Below, in pieces: positions 34,437 through 46,733 of a stretch of DNA of 64,000 nucleotides. The position numbers and the translations under genes are program-made. Every line of letters starts with the position of its first letter. Position 1 is the first letter of the stretch. Source of the stretch: Uranotaenia lowii (taxonomy: Eukaryota > Arthropoda > Insecta > Diptera > Culicidae); assembly GCF_029784155.1 (NCBI RefSeq), contig NC_073693.1:316371536-316435535 (forward strand), given 5' to 3'. The notes below the pieces were generated by a model. The model saw only the letters and a list, made by a program, of their open reading frames with translations, was not told the origin of the DNA and did no database searches.

Positions 34437-35070
34437 TGTTAGCCCGCCGGTTTCGCAAATAGGCTATTTTGACTTCTTTTATTATAAAATTATTTTCACA
34501 AAAACTGTAAGAGATTTTAACAGAAAAATTGCTCTTACGTATAGAAAACAGATGTCCGCTCATGTGCATATAGTTTTCAGACTGCTATATATTGGAATAT
34601 GGGAGAAAATGGGTACTTTCCTAAATATGCGCATTTAGCCCGCCTCTCCCCTACATGCATGTTTAAAAAAAAAACACAGGAAAATCTTCTTTGGTTCTTA
34701 CAGTTTTTTCCTTTGTGCAATTACTCTGATTACTTCAAATACACAAAAATATGTTAAAAACCTACTTGATTCTCAGGAGACGGAAAAATTTAAATTTTCG
34801 AGCTCTAGAAATTAAGCTTTTATGATAGATTAGTCATATCAATCTCTAAAATGCACACTGCAACACAATGTACATATGGTTCCTCAAGCGTCCCCTTCAT
34901 TTAAGTTTTTATTTATTAAATTAGTGTAAAACTTTGTTAAACTATTACTTTCTGAACAGGCCGAAATCAGCATCTGAAGGTGGGGCAATTAAAGCAACTT
35001 CTGCCGCATAGTCTAACAGGAAATTTGAGATATCATTTTGTTTGTTTCGTCAGTGTTTGTTTAATTCTTT
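34437..35070. repeat. Relic relative of the GGGGAGATG TA-flanked element
   Basis: The phrase TTAGCCCGCC occurs near 34440 and 34628, the latter followed by TCTCCCCTAC. That resembles the inverted end of the 6683-7719 element. Downstream, phrases such as GCACACTGCAACACAATGTA (34853) correspond to GCACTGCAACATGATGTACA (6956), and CTTCTGCCGCATAGTCTA (35000) to the inner repeat near 7110. Boundaries could not be fixed. Confidence 0.45.
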
Positions 35071-36950
35071 GTTCCATGAAGAGGCTTTGCAACCGCTTTT
35101 GTGTGGAAAAATTTAGAAAAAAGAAATGAAAAAGTTTCGTTAGAAAAAGTTTGAATTTTGCCTTGAATAATTCATCTTATTTGCCAAAACCTATAAAAAA
35201 ACTCAAATCAAGTGATTATTATTCTTTATTCTAACGTTGAAAAACAAAATTCCTTGAACAAGTATTTTCAAAATAAACATTGAAGATGTTTAAGAAGCCT
35301 AGAAAACGATGTAGAATTTAAAGATGGTCCGATATAGATTTGGTTTCAAGCGTTTTCCTTCTTAATTTTTATTATTTATAGTAATGAAAAGCTCATTCCT
35401 CAAACCAGTAATTTCTACGTAAAAGTTTGGAAATAATTGTACTTTTATCATTTGTTACATTTTTGAAGTTTTTCACTTATTGGGCATATGGAATCAACTG
35501 TCATTTATGATATAAAAAGAACCTAGACTATTTTTCAATAAGAGCAAAGCGATCAATTTAGACCTTCAATCTATCGTTTCCAACCGAGGCTGGATTGATC
35601 TGATATTGTTACCTCCAAAGGTTGTTCAGGATCATTCGTAAGGTTTCCAAGTGACCAATTCAATTGACTCTCCAAGAGTAATTTGACTGACTACTTAATT
35701 TTCCCCCTTTTTCTTATCAAACTCTTGATAGTGTCTCGACATTTGACAATCTCAGGCAGTATGGCTACATCATACAAAACAAAAATGGACGCTTTTACAG
35801 GAAACAATGTGCTCAAATTGTTGCTACCCTGCATAGAGCATGAGCTGGAAAAAGTCATCAATAGCATCTGTTGCCAAATTGCATTGCCTTGAACCCATAA
35901 GCCGAGCCAGTTTTTAATTTTGCTAGCAATTCAATTTGTTGGTCAGGCAGAAAAAAAAATTTGTCGAAAAAAGCGTGTTTCTGCATTCAAAAATATAACA
36001 GCAGCTTCAGTTTAAGCTTCAATTTTAGCTTCAATCAAAGTGAAGATAAAATACAACGTTACAATACTATGGACGACACTAACTTGGAAAAGCTTTCCAA
36101 TCAAGCATTCAGTTGGTCTGAAAGCAGATGTTTTGAATAATTATGATACATTATTTTGACACTCGAAAGAAAAGAAATAAATTTAAAATAACTAAGAAAT
36201 AATGTTACGGGATAGCTTTTTTTTGTTTCAACCAGTTTCGTTGTCTTTCAAAACAAAGCGCAACAAGATGACCAGAGGGCTGTTTTCATCAATTCCAAAA
36301 CTTGCTTATTCACACTTCTTTATTCAAACTTTTCCCGCAATTTCAGTCAACGAAGTGCTGACTGGGCGAAAACTTTCCTACCCCTTTTCCAATCGGATGC
36401 TGCAGCTGAAAATGCCCGGTCTTTTTCCTTTCTCTCAATTTTCACTTGTTTTTATTTCATTTCCAGTCGAAAGGAATCCAAGTTTTCCATTTACTGCACT
36501 CGCGCGAAGCGTAGCAACCGGCACAGTCACTGGCACAAAATGCCCCGAGGACAGTTTGGTGGCGAAAATTCATTAAAACTTTACCCTTGAAGACAATTCA
36601 CAATCGATCTTCGGCGGTGCGCTTTTGTGTGTCAAATGAGGATAGTGGTGGTCTTGAGTGGTGTAATGAGACTGCATCACAGCTCAAAACATGCGTATTT
36701 GACTAAATTATTTTCAGTTGTATTTTTTTTATAAACACGGCATATTAGGAGCTTTATTTTGTGAATAGTACATCCACAAATCAGACTCTACTCCAATAAA
36801 GAACTTCCTTGAAGATGGAGTTATCGGTATAAGATTTTATGCCAGACCGTCATTTACAAGCTTTCTAATAGAGCATGAATCTTTTTAAATCTGGACGCAC
36901 TGTTTATTATAACATAGCGCTCCTAGTTATCGAATCTGGAAAGTTTTGAA
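35071..36950. other. Stretch without a recognised gene
   Basis: AT-rich up to 36180, less so at 36200-36680. A 124-codon plus-strand frame at 36202-36576 has no recognisable motif and no clear splice context. Confidence 0.35.
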
Positions 36951-37034
36951 AGTACTTTGTTTGGAAATGGTTCGTTTATCAAAAATTCTGAAAATTTCAT
37001 TACGATTCATATTGTTCCAAAAAAGCTACACGTG

Positions 37035-37975
37035 ATGGAAGCCTCGAGACGAAAATTAATTTCAGACACCCACGACAGAAACCGGACGTGGTCGGGTTCA
37101 AAAATCGCAAGATCTGTAAAAATGGTCAAATCAACCGTGTGCGGCGTTTTCAGACGTTTCCGTGAAATGCATACTATCGACCGGCAGGTTCATACCAAGC
37201 GTTATAGTGGAACTAAGAGCAAGTTCACTGGTGTTGGGAAAAACTGGTAGAAAATTTGACACTTACGGCACATTTTGAAAATTTAGCCATGCAAAAACAT
37301 TTTCAAGATCTGTGGCCTTCTAGTTTTTTTTACAACACGTGTTGTATTTTCGCATGCTGTGATGCAAAAATAGCAATATTTCTATCACATACGGCTGAAA
37401 TAGAAACAGTGTTCCAAAAAAATACAACGCCCCAAGATCTTGAAAACATTTTTGCATGGTGAAATTTTCAAAATGTCAAAATTTCTACCACTTTTTCCCA
37501 ACACCAGTGAACTTGCTTTAAGGATCGAAAACTGCATTTGAAGATGTTGAGAACGATCAAAGTAAACCCAGGGCAGTCGGACTATGACATCGCCAAGAAA
37601 GTCAATGCCGGCCGGTGCACCGTCAGAAAGATTCGTCTGCGCGAAGGAATACGATCTTATCGGGCCAGTAAGCAATCAAACCGTAAATTGAAGAAGAATT
37701 TAGAAGCCAAAGGACGTGCCCGGAAGTTATACAACATGGTCCTAACGAAGTACGACGGATGCATCCTCATGGATGACGAAACGCACGTAAAGATGAATTT
37801 TGGGCAGCTTCCTGGCCAAAAATTTTACAAAACCACTGGGCGGGGTGATATCCCCGGCAAGTTCGAATTCGTTTTTGCCGATAATTTTGCAAGAAAGTGT
37901 TTGATCTGGCAAGGTATTTGCATCTGCGGACAAAAAACCCCTGTTTTTGTGAAAAACAAGACCATGAACTTCTAA
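37035..37975 (+). pseudogene. Tc1/mariner-superfamily transposase fragment interrupted by a MITE
   Basis: The N-terminal part (37035-37217) has the helix-turn-helix region with GSKIARSVKMVKSTVCGVF. After the MITE at 37218-37517 the frame continues DRKLHLKMLRTIKVNPGQSD, then a second helix-turn-helix and the first catalytic block CILMDDETHVKMNFGQLPGQ. It ends with KTPVFVKNKTMNF and a stop. Removing 305 bp (the MITE plus a 5-bp duplication) puts both halves in one frame. DDET with GQLPGQ and the GICICGQKTPVFV stretch are typical of the ITm-type transposases of mosquitoes. The second and third catalytic residues are missing because a LINE fragment abuts the end, so this is a relic. Confidence 0.8.
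37218..37517. mobile_element. 300-bp palindromic MITE
   Basis: The ends are AGCAAGTTCACTGGTGTTGG, perfectly inverted (37218 on, and back from 37517). Further inverted pairing runs inward (ACATTTTGAAAATTT and CATGCAAAAA blocks), leaving a small loop. CTAAG precedes and TTAAG follows, compatible with a 5-bp target duplication with one change. No coding capacity. Confidence 0.8.
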
Positions 37976-37984
37976 ATGTAGGTA

Positions 37985-39530
37985 CAAGGAAGAGTGCCTG
38001 AAAAACTTTTTTCCGTCCGAGATCAGCAATAACTAGAGCGCGCGTAACGGCTTTAAGCGTATCTAGGTCTATGAGGCGGCAGCGATTCGCATAACTTGGT
38101 AAACGGAACGGGTCTTGCCAGTTCAGATGACGTAGGGCATACCGCATAAAGCGACGCTGGATAGCCTCGATTCGTTCAGCCCAAGCTGGTAGAAGGGGAA
38201 TCAAACAGCTGAAACATACTAGAGGATGGAACGAACTATGCAGCAGTAAAGACTTTTCAGGCAATACACGTCTTTGAAGTCTTTGGTCATGCGAAATAAG
38301 AATCCAAGGTTTCTGGATGCTTTGTCGACGATCTAGTTTGTGTGAGTCTTAAACTCCAGCCGTTGATCGAGAATAACGCCCAAATCGTTTATGTGGTCCA
38401 TCCGAGGATTGATTCCGTCTCCGAGAGCGTACTCCGCACAAAGAGGGTGTCGCTTACGTGAAAATGATACGGCCGATCATTTACTGCGATTCAGTGGCAG
38501 GCAATTCAAATCACACCACTGAGCATTGAACTGGTGCTGCAGGAAATTGGTGTCCTCTTGGCTGTTAATGGTGTGAAAGAGTTTCAGGTCGTCGGCATAT
38601 GCAAGTTTTTTGCGGTCAAGGAGCGAGAGTACGTCATTAAAATATATCACGAAAATTAGTGGTCCTAAATGACTTACTTGAGGCACACCGGAGCAGGCAA
38701 GAAAATGATTTGAAAAGGAGTCACCAATACGAACGGATAACTTCCGACCTGTTAAGTAACTGTGGAACCAGTGCAGAAGGGATCCACAGAAACCCAGACG
38801 TTCCAGCTTTGCGATAGCAATATCGTGGTTTACCTTGTCGAATGCAGTAAAAAGGTCAGTATATATGGCGTCAGTTTGGGTTTTCATAGCAAAGCTGTCT
38901 AGCACAAAAGATGTGAAGGTGAATAAGTTAGTAGTCGTGGATCGTTTAGGCATGAACCCGTGTTGATCATTGGAAAGTAGGTGCTTGAAGAACGAATTAA
39001 TGGGGTCCAAGATAACAAATTCAAACAATTTGGCTATCGCGCAAAGAGCTGAAATTCCGTGGTAGTGAATCTTCTTGTGAACAGGAAACATGTTCGCTTC
39101 CTTCCACAGTGAGGGAAAGATTCCAACATCCAGCGATGATTGGAAAATATGCCGAATAGGAAATCAAGCTCAGCCTCCCAATCCACGGATTGCAGGACGA
39201 GGGATATAGCTTCAAAGTCAACGTTCTTAAAATCGTGAAAGAAAGATGCGGTTTTCTCTTCTGAGCCGTGTATTTTAGTGATATCGAGTGGAATCAGTAA
39301 GGCTGGATGATACAGAACAGTTTTAACAAGAGGAGCAGGAGCAGATTTTGTTGATCTGTCGAAGAGTCTCAAGGAGTCTAGGAAGTTGTTGAAGGATGCC
39401 GAGAATGAAGAACGAGCAGGATCCGGAAATAAAAAGTCGCTTGGGGAGAAGCACCATTTCAAACCAGGTAGATTGAAGTCACCGATGATGAGTATGTCGT
39501 CTACCGGAGAACAATCGAGCTTACTTTAGA
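37985..39530 (-). pseudogene. Non-LTR retrotransposon fragment: endonuclease end and reverse transcriptase
   Basis: On the minus strand the fragment begins with the endonuclease motif IIGDFNLPGLKW (near 39455-39500). It continues through a linker to an RT with HGISALCAIAKLFE, DQHGFMPKRSTT, YTDLFTAFDKVNHD, SGVPQVSHLGPL and the catalytic YADD (near 38590-38600). The thumb region IEAIQRRFMRYALRHLNW lies near 38130-38170. Frames shift several times, so it is dead. The motif set matches Jockey/CR1-like elements common in mosquitoes. In the palm, SGVPQGS appears as SGVPQVS, a change of a normally conserved Gly. Both ends are truncated; the 3' end abuts the mariner-type relic. Confidence 0.85.
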
Positions 39531-40620
39531 GAGGCAGAGCGAATGCGTGTGCTGATATAAACATACCGTACCGTGTTAACCGTAGTACCGTATTAATCAT
39601 CAGCAAATATTGATCCATGGGTCGATTCACGATGACGTAATTCCCTTTTGTGGTGACAGTTCGCGCGTCCTGTTTACAAAATTTTACGAACGAGAAATGG
39701 GGTGCGGCGAAATTTTTCGTGTATCTGCACGGTCAACAATTTTTACTCAAAACTCAGTTTTAAGTTAGCAAAAAACCAAGTCCAATTTTGTGAACTAAAT
39801 TTTGCACATTTTTCGGTTTTTTCGGGAATGAACTGGAAGTTGAAAATTATAAAAAATTTTGAAAAGAAGGATTGATTCAACGTGTTTTTAAAACCCTTTT
39901 TTCAACTCATTTCTTGTGGACCAACTCACTTTGCATTGAATATTCTGTGACAGCGTTTCTGCTTGAGAAAAAAGTCACATCGAATGTCCAAATGTGGAAG
40001 CTTTTGAAGAATTAGAATGTACCGAATCGATTGTCCAGAAGTTTCTTGTGTTATTTCAACCGGAAGTTGTAAACAAATGCACATATTTTTTCGATAACAC
40101 TATTCAGAGACAGAAGAATCCTGTATAGGAAAAACTCTCCGGTAAACATACTGAAAGAAAAGGCTTAATTATTCTAAAATTTTACGATTTTATATTTTCG
40201 AGGAATAAAAATAACGTCGGACAGTTTAACGTATAAGTTTAAAATCTTTTTATTCCAACATTTCTGTTTCAACTGGGTTAACAAATGAAATGATTGATTT
40301 TTCATCATTTGATACATCTTATTTCTTAACAACTTATTTCCTTTTTTATGTTTTTTTAATCCAAAATTGAGCTGAGAACTATTGCTAAACCAAGTGAATG
40401 AAAATTAAATGAGGACCCAAAGGTTTGCTTTGCTTCCTCAGCGTGTAGAATTGGAAAATAAGGAATCAAAACAGGAATCGCGGAATGTCAAAAACAGTGA
40501 GGCCAGGCAGTGCGTGAATCGACCTATTGCTTTTCGATTGCGAATTGAACACAAAGTGCGAAGCAGTATGGATTAATTAAAAAATTTTCCCATCAAAAGC
40601 GTGACGTTACGGAAAAAATC
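39531..40620. other. AT-rich stretch without a recognised gene
   Basis: No frame with a recognisable motif and no repeat structure that I could pair. Confidence 0.3.
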
Positions 40621-42330
40621 TTTTTCTTCACAAAATGGATCAGGGTGTTTTAAAGGGATTTGGTGAAACTTTGCTGGAGAAATCGTCACCAGCTGATGTA
40701 TGTCTGGGTGCTGACCCCACCAGAAGATGGGTCTTATGGTTGTATGGTAACCAAGAATCGGGAATTATAATCTACACTCGAGATCGAGAACTTTTACGAA
40801 GTTCCGGTCAGAAAATTAAATGACTGCTCTGATCCGAAGGCTGATGCAAGTGCAAGTGATGACCACTTTTTCTTGGACTGTGAAGAAGGCTAGACTGCTA
40901 TTTTATTTAGAGTACGCATTTGTACCTAAAGGTACTTAGAAAAAAAGTAAAGAGTGTCCTAAAGTACGAGCTATACCATTGTGTTACAGCTCAATGAACA
41001 GAACGGTAATTTTTACAGTGTTTTTAGTGCGTTTTCCCTGCAAATAATATTTGAAACCGGATCAGGTACAAAGCCCATTCGAGCATACAACAACGTCATC
41101 ACCAACTAGTCCAAGGAAATCCGCTGCGGGTCGACGCATACCGTTAGCGCCGAAGCCACACATCACGGAAGTGCCGCAGATTTTCCGACAACACCCGTCG
41201 ACGACAGCAGCAGGATCGACGATCTGGGAATCAACCGAAGAGCTAATTAAGGTTTGATTGCCAAGAAACGTTAGTACTCCAAAACTTATCTTATCTCATG
41301 CGCATGATCGAAATTCATTTTAATTCCCTTTTGTAAGTATGAACCTACCACTCCCACCGGCGTTTATGGGACTCCCTTTGTTCGGCCTCAGGGCGGCACG
41401 CTTACACAAAACCAAAATCACAGGGAATGCCACTACATCCACAGAAAAACCCCAAAAGTTGCACTTCCCAATAATTTATATTTTTGCTATTTGCACACAC
41501 CTCCCTTACTCCCACGTTCTTAAGTTTAGGCCAAACCTGGAGGGCAATGCCCTGGTGTTGCTGCTAAGCTGAAGGCTGTTGGCTTCGTTGGGTTAGTAGT
41601 AGGTCAGCCGGGTTGGAAGCTTGTGGACCACGGGCTTGTAGGACGTCTGCTGCTTCAACGGGGAGGTTGTCGATCCGATGGGTTCGGGAATCGGTATCGA
41701 CCAAACACCTTCGTCCGTCTTGTTTCCGAAGCCACGTAGCAGTTCCGGAATTCTTGCCGAAAACCAAGGGGTCCTATGATGGAACAACGGATTCATAAGC
41801 GGGCATATTCTGGCGATACCCAAAATGGCGGTTCGGCGGCTTCTTGGCTTACCTGGTGTCTGGGTCAAGACGTCTGTGGTTAATACAGAAGTGAGCCAGC
41901 ACCAGGAAGCCGCCTTTGACCGGCATTGACCCGAGCGGTAAGGTCGTTGCTCTCTTCGCGCTCGTCTTTGCGTCAGGGCGTCGCTGTCGTTCGGCTTGGT
42001 TATCAACAGCCTCGGCTACTACGGTTGGCCCTCTGATTGTGGAGTGCTGAAGCTTGATGTGTGCGGAGGCTTGTGACTTGTGGCGCTGTCGGCGCATTGA
42101 AGGCTTTTTTGGGGAAAAACTTTGCACATAGTCACAATCACTGCGATATAATGCTGAAACCTACTGCTACTCGCGACAAATCTCAGAAACCTCGACGGAA
42201 GTGTTATCTGACGCTTACACTTTTTAAAGCCGAGTATCCACATGACCAAATATTTAGCTCGCTCGTCTAAGTCCACAGCTGAGGATCTAGCAAGATGGCC
42301 TGTGTCCGATTCCCCTAACGATATACTTTC
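40621..42330. other. GC-richer stretch with unassigned short frames
   Basis: Frames of 60-137 codons occur on both strands, for example 40635-40823 (plus), 41051-41257 (plus, Pro/Ser/Thr-rich) and 41593-42006 (minus, Arg/Pro-rich). Composition between about 41590 and 42280 is clearly richer in G+C than its surroundings. None shows a family motif. It may be a decayed LTR-retrotransposon portion or exonic remnants; the sequence does not decide. Confidence 0.3.
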
Positions 42331-42334
42331 GGCT

Positions 42335-42830
42335 TTTAATTTATCGGCCTAAGCGGTGAAAAGTGATGTCCTTTTTAGTAGGACATCTAAAGATTATGAT
42401 TTTTTTTAAATAGTTTGATAGAAGTTTCGCATCCAAACCCCGGATGTAACAAACGTGATGATAACAAACTGAGAAGACTATACATCGAAAGATGCGTTTC
42501 TGAGTAAAAGGGAGTATATCTGAGCGATCACATATCATCTTTTTGTTCGTTCACACTGCAAATTTTCCCTTGTGGGGGGGACCACGCTTGGCCTTGGTGG
42601 TAGCTGCAACTGTATCTGTATCTACCACTTCATAGTTGAAGGCCCGTGAGGAACAAAAATTGTATATGTGATGATAATGCTTCTAAATAAATTCTACCCG
42701 CTCATTTACACCATCTTTCATTTCATCTAACCTTCTATCCACCTATTTAAAAAAATTCTTAATTTTTAGATGTTCCTACTAAACAGGACATCACTTTTCA
42801 CCGCCAAGGCCGATAATTTAAAAACTACAA
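42335..42830. mobile_element. MITE-like inverted-repeat element
   Basis: About 85 bp at 42339-42425 reappear inverted at 42742-42825. They include CGGTGAAAAGTGATGTCC and, on the other side, GGACATCACTTTTCACCG, with AGTAGGACATCTAAA and TTTAGATGTTCCTACT adjacent. There is no frame inside and no confident target duplication. Confidence 0.65.
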
Positions 42831-43059
42831 ATATAAATTACGGTGATTAATCCTTCATAAAAAAGATATATTTTTGATACTTAAATGCATGGTCCACCGA
42901 GGTTAGAATAATCTTCGGTGGTGAACACCGTTTCCTAGTCAAGATAAAGGAAACTTAAGGAAAGACGACAAATAACCCATCCGGGGAAACGTGGGACGGT
43001 TCAATATGGTTAGGCAGCGCTTGAGGCGCTAGTGAAGAGTAGGAGAAATATCTGAGGCG

Positions 43060-43116
43060 AAACTAGTTATGTTGAAAGAGAAGCTAGTTATGTTGAAGGA
43101 GAAGCTAGTCATCTAG
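43060..43116 (+). repeat. Short tandem repeat, 21-bp unit
   Basis: The unit CTAGTTATGTTGAARGAGAAG occurs twice in full with a partial third copy. Confidence 0.75.
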
Positions 43117-43724
43117 AAAAACCACCCTCCAAAAATGTCAAATACACTTCTTACTAATCCTACAAATAGACAACCAAACCACCAAGGAAAATATAGAAAT
43201 GTCAATAAATTAGTTGTTGCAACAAATGTTTTATTAAATGATGTTTTATAAGCATTTAAAGTTCATGTCTTTTTGCAACCCCTTTCCAGTTTCCGAAACA
43301 ATTCTGGGAATTTTTTCGGGAAAAGTGCTGAAGATAATTCCGGAAAAATAGTTCTTCCAGTCAGTTGAGATTTTTTTGGCCAACCGGACAATCCGACTTA
43401 GTTTTCATATATTTATTGACCAATCAGTCCGTTGAAAGTGATGGATGGTCGACGGTAGGTTGAAACTGGGCCAATACAACATACACCCACCCTATGTTGG
43501 ATCTCAAAAGCCGGGCAAACTTTCAAGGGCGACTGATCTCCTCGGAATGGCGTTTAAATCCCCAGATCCCAATTCGCCCACTACCTTCCGTTGCAAAAGA
43601 GTGGAGTGCCCGGCTGCTCTGCGGCTGTTTTGGCATCTGCAGTCGGATCGTTCCGATCCATAAAACATTTGGCTCCAGAGGATCCGAGACCGAGCCGGTG
43701 AGTTTCAACATCAACAAACATTAC

Positions 43725-43870
43725 TAACGATTCAGATGGTGCACTGGGTAAGATACCAGTTTTGCAAGCCAAGATGAGATGCTGCAGTGAGTTCAATTCT
43801 CGTTTTTTTTTCGGGATGAGTTATCCAATAGGATGATGAGTCCCATGAAAACTTTTTCTTTTTTTCGCTT
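43725..43870 (+). repeat. tRNA-like SINE head
   Basis: An A-box-like GGTGCACTGGGTAAGATACC is followed about 35 bp later by the B-box-like GAGTTCAATTC, then a T-rich tract. The layout is that of a tRNA-derived SINE. No acceptor-stem pairing is visible. Confidence 0.45.
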
Positions 43871-44530
43871 GAATGTAGTGGCCATGCAAAATTTTGCTGG
43901 GAGATCGACTTTTAAGCCGGTAGTGCTTTTTTAATCACATCGTCTCCGGAACAGTTCACTTTACAGCACATTTTCGGCACAGATATTTGATAAATAGGCA
44001 TTGGATTTTCGCTACCTTTTCTATGGGTGTATTTAAAATATATTACATTCTTTGATTCGGTCGTTAATTCGCCTGTCCATGTTCCCCCTTATTTAACGTT
44101 TTATTTTCAATATATACCGATTGCAGCCCCTCATGATAAAAATTTTCTCCATAAAATCTTTAAAGGAGACATTACAAAGAATCTCTTAATTTACTTCTTT
44201 TAAAAAAAGTGTTCAATCTCAATTTATCTTAACACCATTTCAACCCAAATTGTAAAACAGCAAAGTTGATTCTTCTTTTAACCTGAATTGAATCATGTTA
44301 AATAAATCGGGGTGGCGCAACCCCGTGTATCATCCCATAAACTGTAAGGTAGCTGGGCAAAATCCCGAACGCTGGAGCAGCATTTCACACACAACAATTT
44401 AATCGTTAATGGATGCATGCAAGTGGTGCGGTACAAGCCCCCGGGAACGAAAAACCACAGTGTATCCAACCATTGAATGAAGTCTCGGGGATTGAGAGTA
44501 GAGCGTAGAGCAGCGTTCAGCGTTCACTTA
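43871..44530. other. Stretch without a recognised gene
   Basis: AT-rich, then less so from 44330. No motif-bearing frame. Confidence 0.3.
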
Positions 44531-44826
44531 CCGGCAACATTTGGCGACACGGAACGCAGATAGGCACTTTGTGGTTGTGGTGGCGCTCCCGGGCGACACA
44601 AATGGCCACATCCTGGGGGGGGGGGACTGGGCATCCAAGAGGGGATAGGGTGGACACCTTCCATGCCATTACTGCCACTGACCTCTGCCGCTGCCAAGGA
44701 GGGATGGTATTTCTGATTCCGGGCTTGTGGTTTCCAGCGGATTGACTCTCTGTCTATCTCGCTGGTTAGCTCTTGGGGTGCCCTTTTTTGTAAAACTATA
44801 GTAAAACTAGTAGAAGGTTGTACCAA
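44531..44826 (-). CDS. Candidate internal exon of an unknown gene (weak)
   Basis: A minus-strand frame of about 100 codons, richer in G+C than its surroundings and Pro-rich near the end (PSPPPPGCGHLCRPGAPP), is cut by a near-perfect donor, GTAAGTG, immediately after NVAG. Upstream acceptor-like sites (TACTATAG and GTGCAG) lie at 44800-44835. No domain is recognised. A poly-G tract inside (44617-44626) and the short length mean it could be a chance frame with a fortuitous donor. No partner exon was identified in the window. Confidence 0.25.
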
Positions 44827-45312
44827 CTAGCTGCACTACCACTGTTATTTCGTGAAACATGTGCGGGATGGCCTTTTGGAAGGGAACTTGCCACACACCG
44901 ATAGTCGCTTTGTCCATCGCGTCCTGGACAGGATCCACGTCGGGATACTAGTATGAACCAAGTGTAGCAAATTGAATAGTGCTGACAGGAATTTTCCGAC
45001 ACTTTATCATACACAATATTATGGTTTCTGTGGTTTGTGCGCGCTCGTATGTTTTACGGCAGCCACCATTTTATTTTCCTTCAATCTTCTGGTTTCGGAG
45101 CCAACCGAAGGCATTTCAATCAGGCAAGGCTAGTTGGTTTCAGGATAAAGTTTCCAGGGGCTAAAAAGTTATTGCCATCCTATATCACATTGGAATGTCT
45201 TCGACATGACGGTTACTGGTCATACATTTTTGCGTTAACGTTCATTGAACTGATTTTACGATTGATTTTCATGAGGTTAAGATCTTATTGTTAAAACATT
45301 ATCTAAACCTAT

Positions 45313-45512
45313 TAATGTACAAAAATGACAAAAATGACAAAAATGACAAAAATGACAAAAATTACCAAAATTACAAAAATTACAAAAATTACAAAAATTA
45401 CAAAAATTACAAAAATTACAAAAATTACAAAAATGACAAAAATGACAAAAATGACAAAAATGACAAAAATGACAAAAATGACAAAAAATGACAAAGTAAC
45501 AAAAATGACAAT
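45313..45512 (+). repeat. Minisatellite, 9-bp unit AAAAATGAC / AAAAATTAC
   Basis: The array has an outer zone of AAAAATGAC units, a central block of AAAAATTAC units (45360-45430) and again AAAAATGAC units. Since 9 is divisible by 3, each frame gives a perfect tripeptide repeat (for example KND or TKM), and the reverse strand gives VIF repeats. These are repeat artefacts rather than genes. Confidence 0.95.
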
Positions 45513-46733
45513 TGTTAGTTTGTTCATTTGTACAGTCATTTTTCTCTCTTGATAGTTGAAAGCATCTCCATTATCACTTATTTTCCAACGTAACAATTTA
45601 TTTGTGTTCTCACAAATTTCGTTCTAATCAATCAATCCAGCTGCATGATTAACACCTTCAATCATCGATCTCATCAAAGCATGTTTTCAAGTGACAGATA
45701 CAACATCATCAGTTAGTCAAATGAACGAAATAAAAAATGCCCCAGCAACAATGTGGCACTTAGCTTTTCTACATCTTCCCTTCTCTGTCAACAACTTAAT
45801 ACCCCGGAAAAGCGAGAAAACTTACACAGTCTTGTCAAGTACATAATTGAATAATGAATTCTGCTAATTTGCTGACATGGTCTTTTCTTTCTGGTGCGAC
45901 AAATTCGTCACTTATGCTTCTCGGTAGTTTTTTTTGCAGTTCTGCTTCTTTTTTCTTTCTCTCTGGTTAGCCACTTTCCGGGTCCTAGAAGTCGGCTGAC
46001 GAAAAGTCCACCTAATGAACGAGAAGGCAGGAGAAAAAAAAACAAGGAAAGCCATCCTGACGCCCATCCATGATTGAGATGACACGATGGAGAAACACAG
46101 GATCATGATTAGCATCAACTGGCAGTCGACTATGAATGGGAGGAGGGAACTCTGTTAGCTAAAATGCAGATTTTTTAGGTGAATCATCAAACGTGCAATA
46201 CATACCAAAACATAGTTTTATTCCTTGGTGTGTAGAACCATTCGGAAATCACCTTAATCATAAGATGTTGGAATTAGAAAAATAAAATAGAATTTTGAAC
46301 CACTCTAGGCATCGATGGAAACAAGGTCAGTGAAGAAGGATTGACTCGTGCAATCTTATTGAATTATTTATGAATACAGCCCTACTCTACGCTCTGAGGG
46401 TCATCTTGGAAGAGGAACGACATGGAAGACAATCTGACGATGCCGGCCAATCGGCTGCACCTTTTGGTGTAATCTTGTCTGAAGCTTCAGTATGAGATAA
46501 AGATTTTTCTGAAGCAAAATTTCAGTGTTGTAACGGATTGGATAAGCATTTCTTTTGTTTGAAAGATCTTCTAGTTTCTCGTTTAAATACTGGTACAAAT
46601 TAACCATTTGGGAATGAAAACTCCCATGAAGGTTATTCAATCTGAGATTTTACTAACTATTTATTGAAAAGTAAAAACACACTCGAAAGGCAGCTCTGTT
46701 GAGAGGCTAGGGTTACACCCAAAAAAACAGTGA
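45513..46733. other. Stretch without a recognised gene
   Basis: Short frames only. Composition is less AT-rich than in the 19-24 kb region. Nothing diagnostic. Confidence 0.3.

Noticed and set aside
36202..36576. 124-codon plus-strand frame as a gene
   Set aside because: No motif, no splice signals in a sensible arrangement, and Phe/Ser-rich composition expected from the base content.
39455..39500. Host exonuclease/endonuclease exon (GDFN motif)
   Set aside because: It is continuous in order and strand with a non-LTR reverse transcriptase, so it is the element's own endonuclease.
45288..45596. Frames reading KND, TKM or VIF repeats
   Set aside because: Artefacts of the 9-bp minisatellite.
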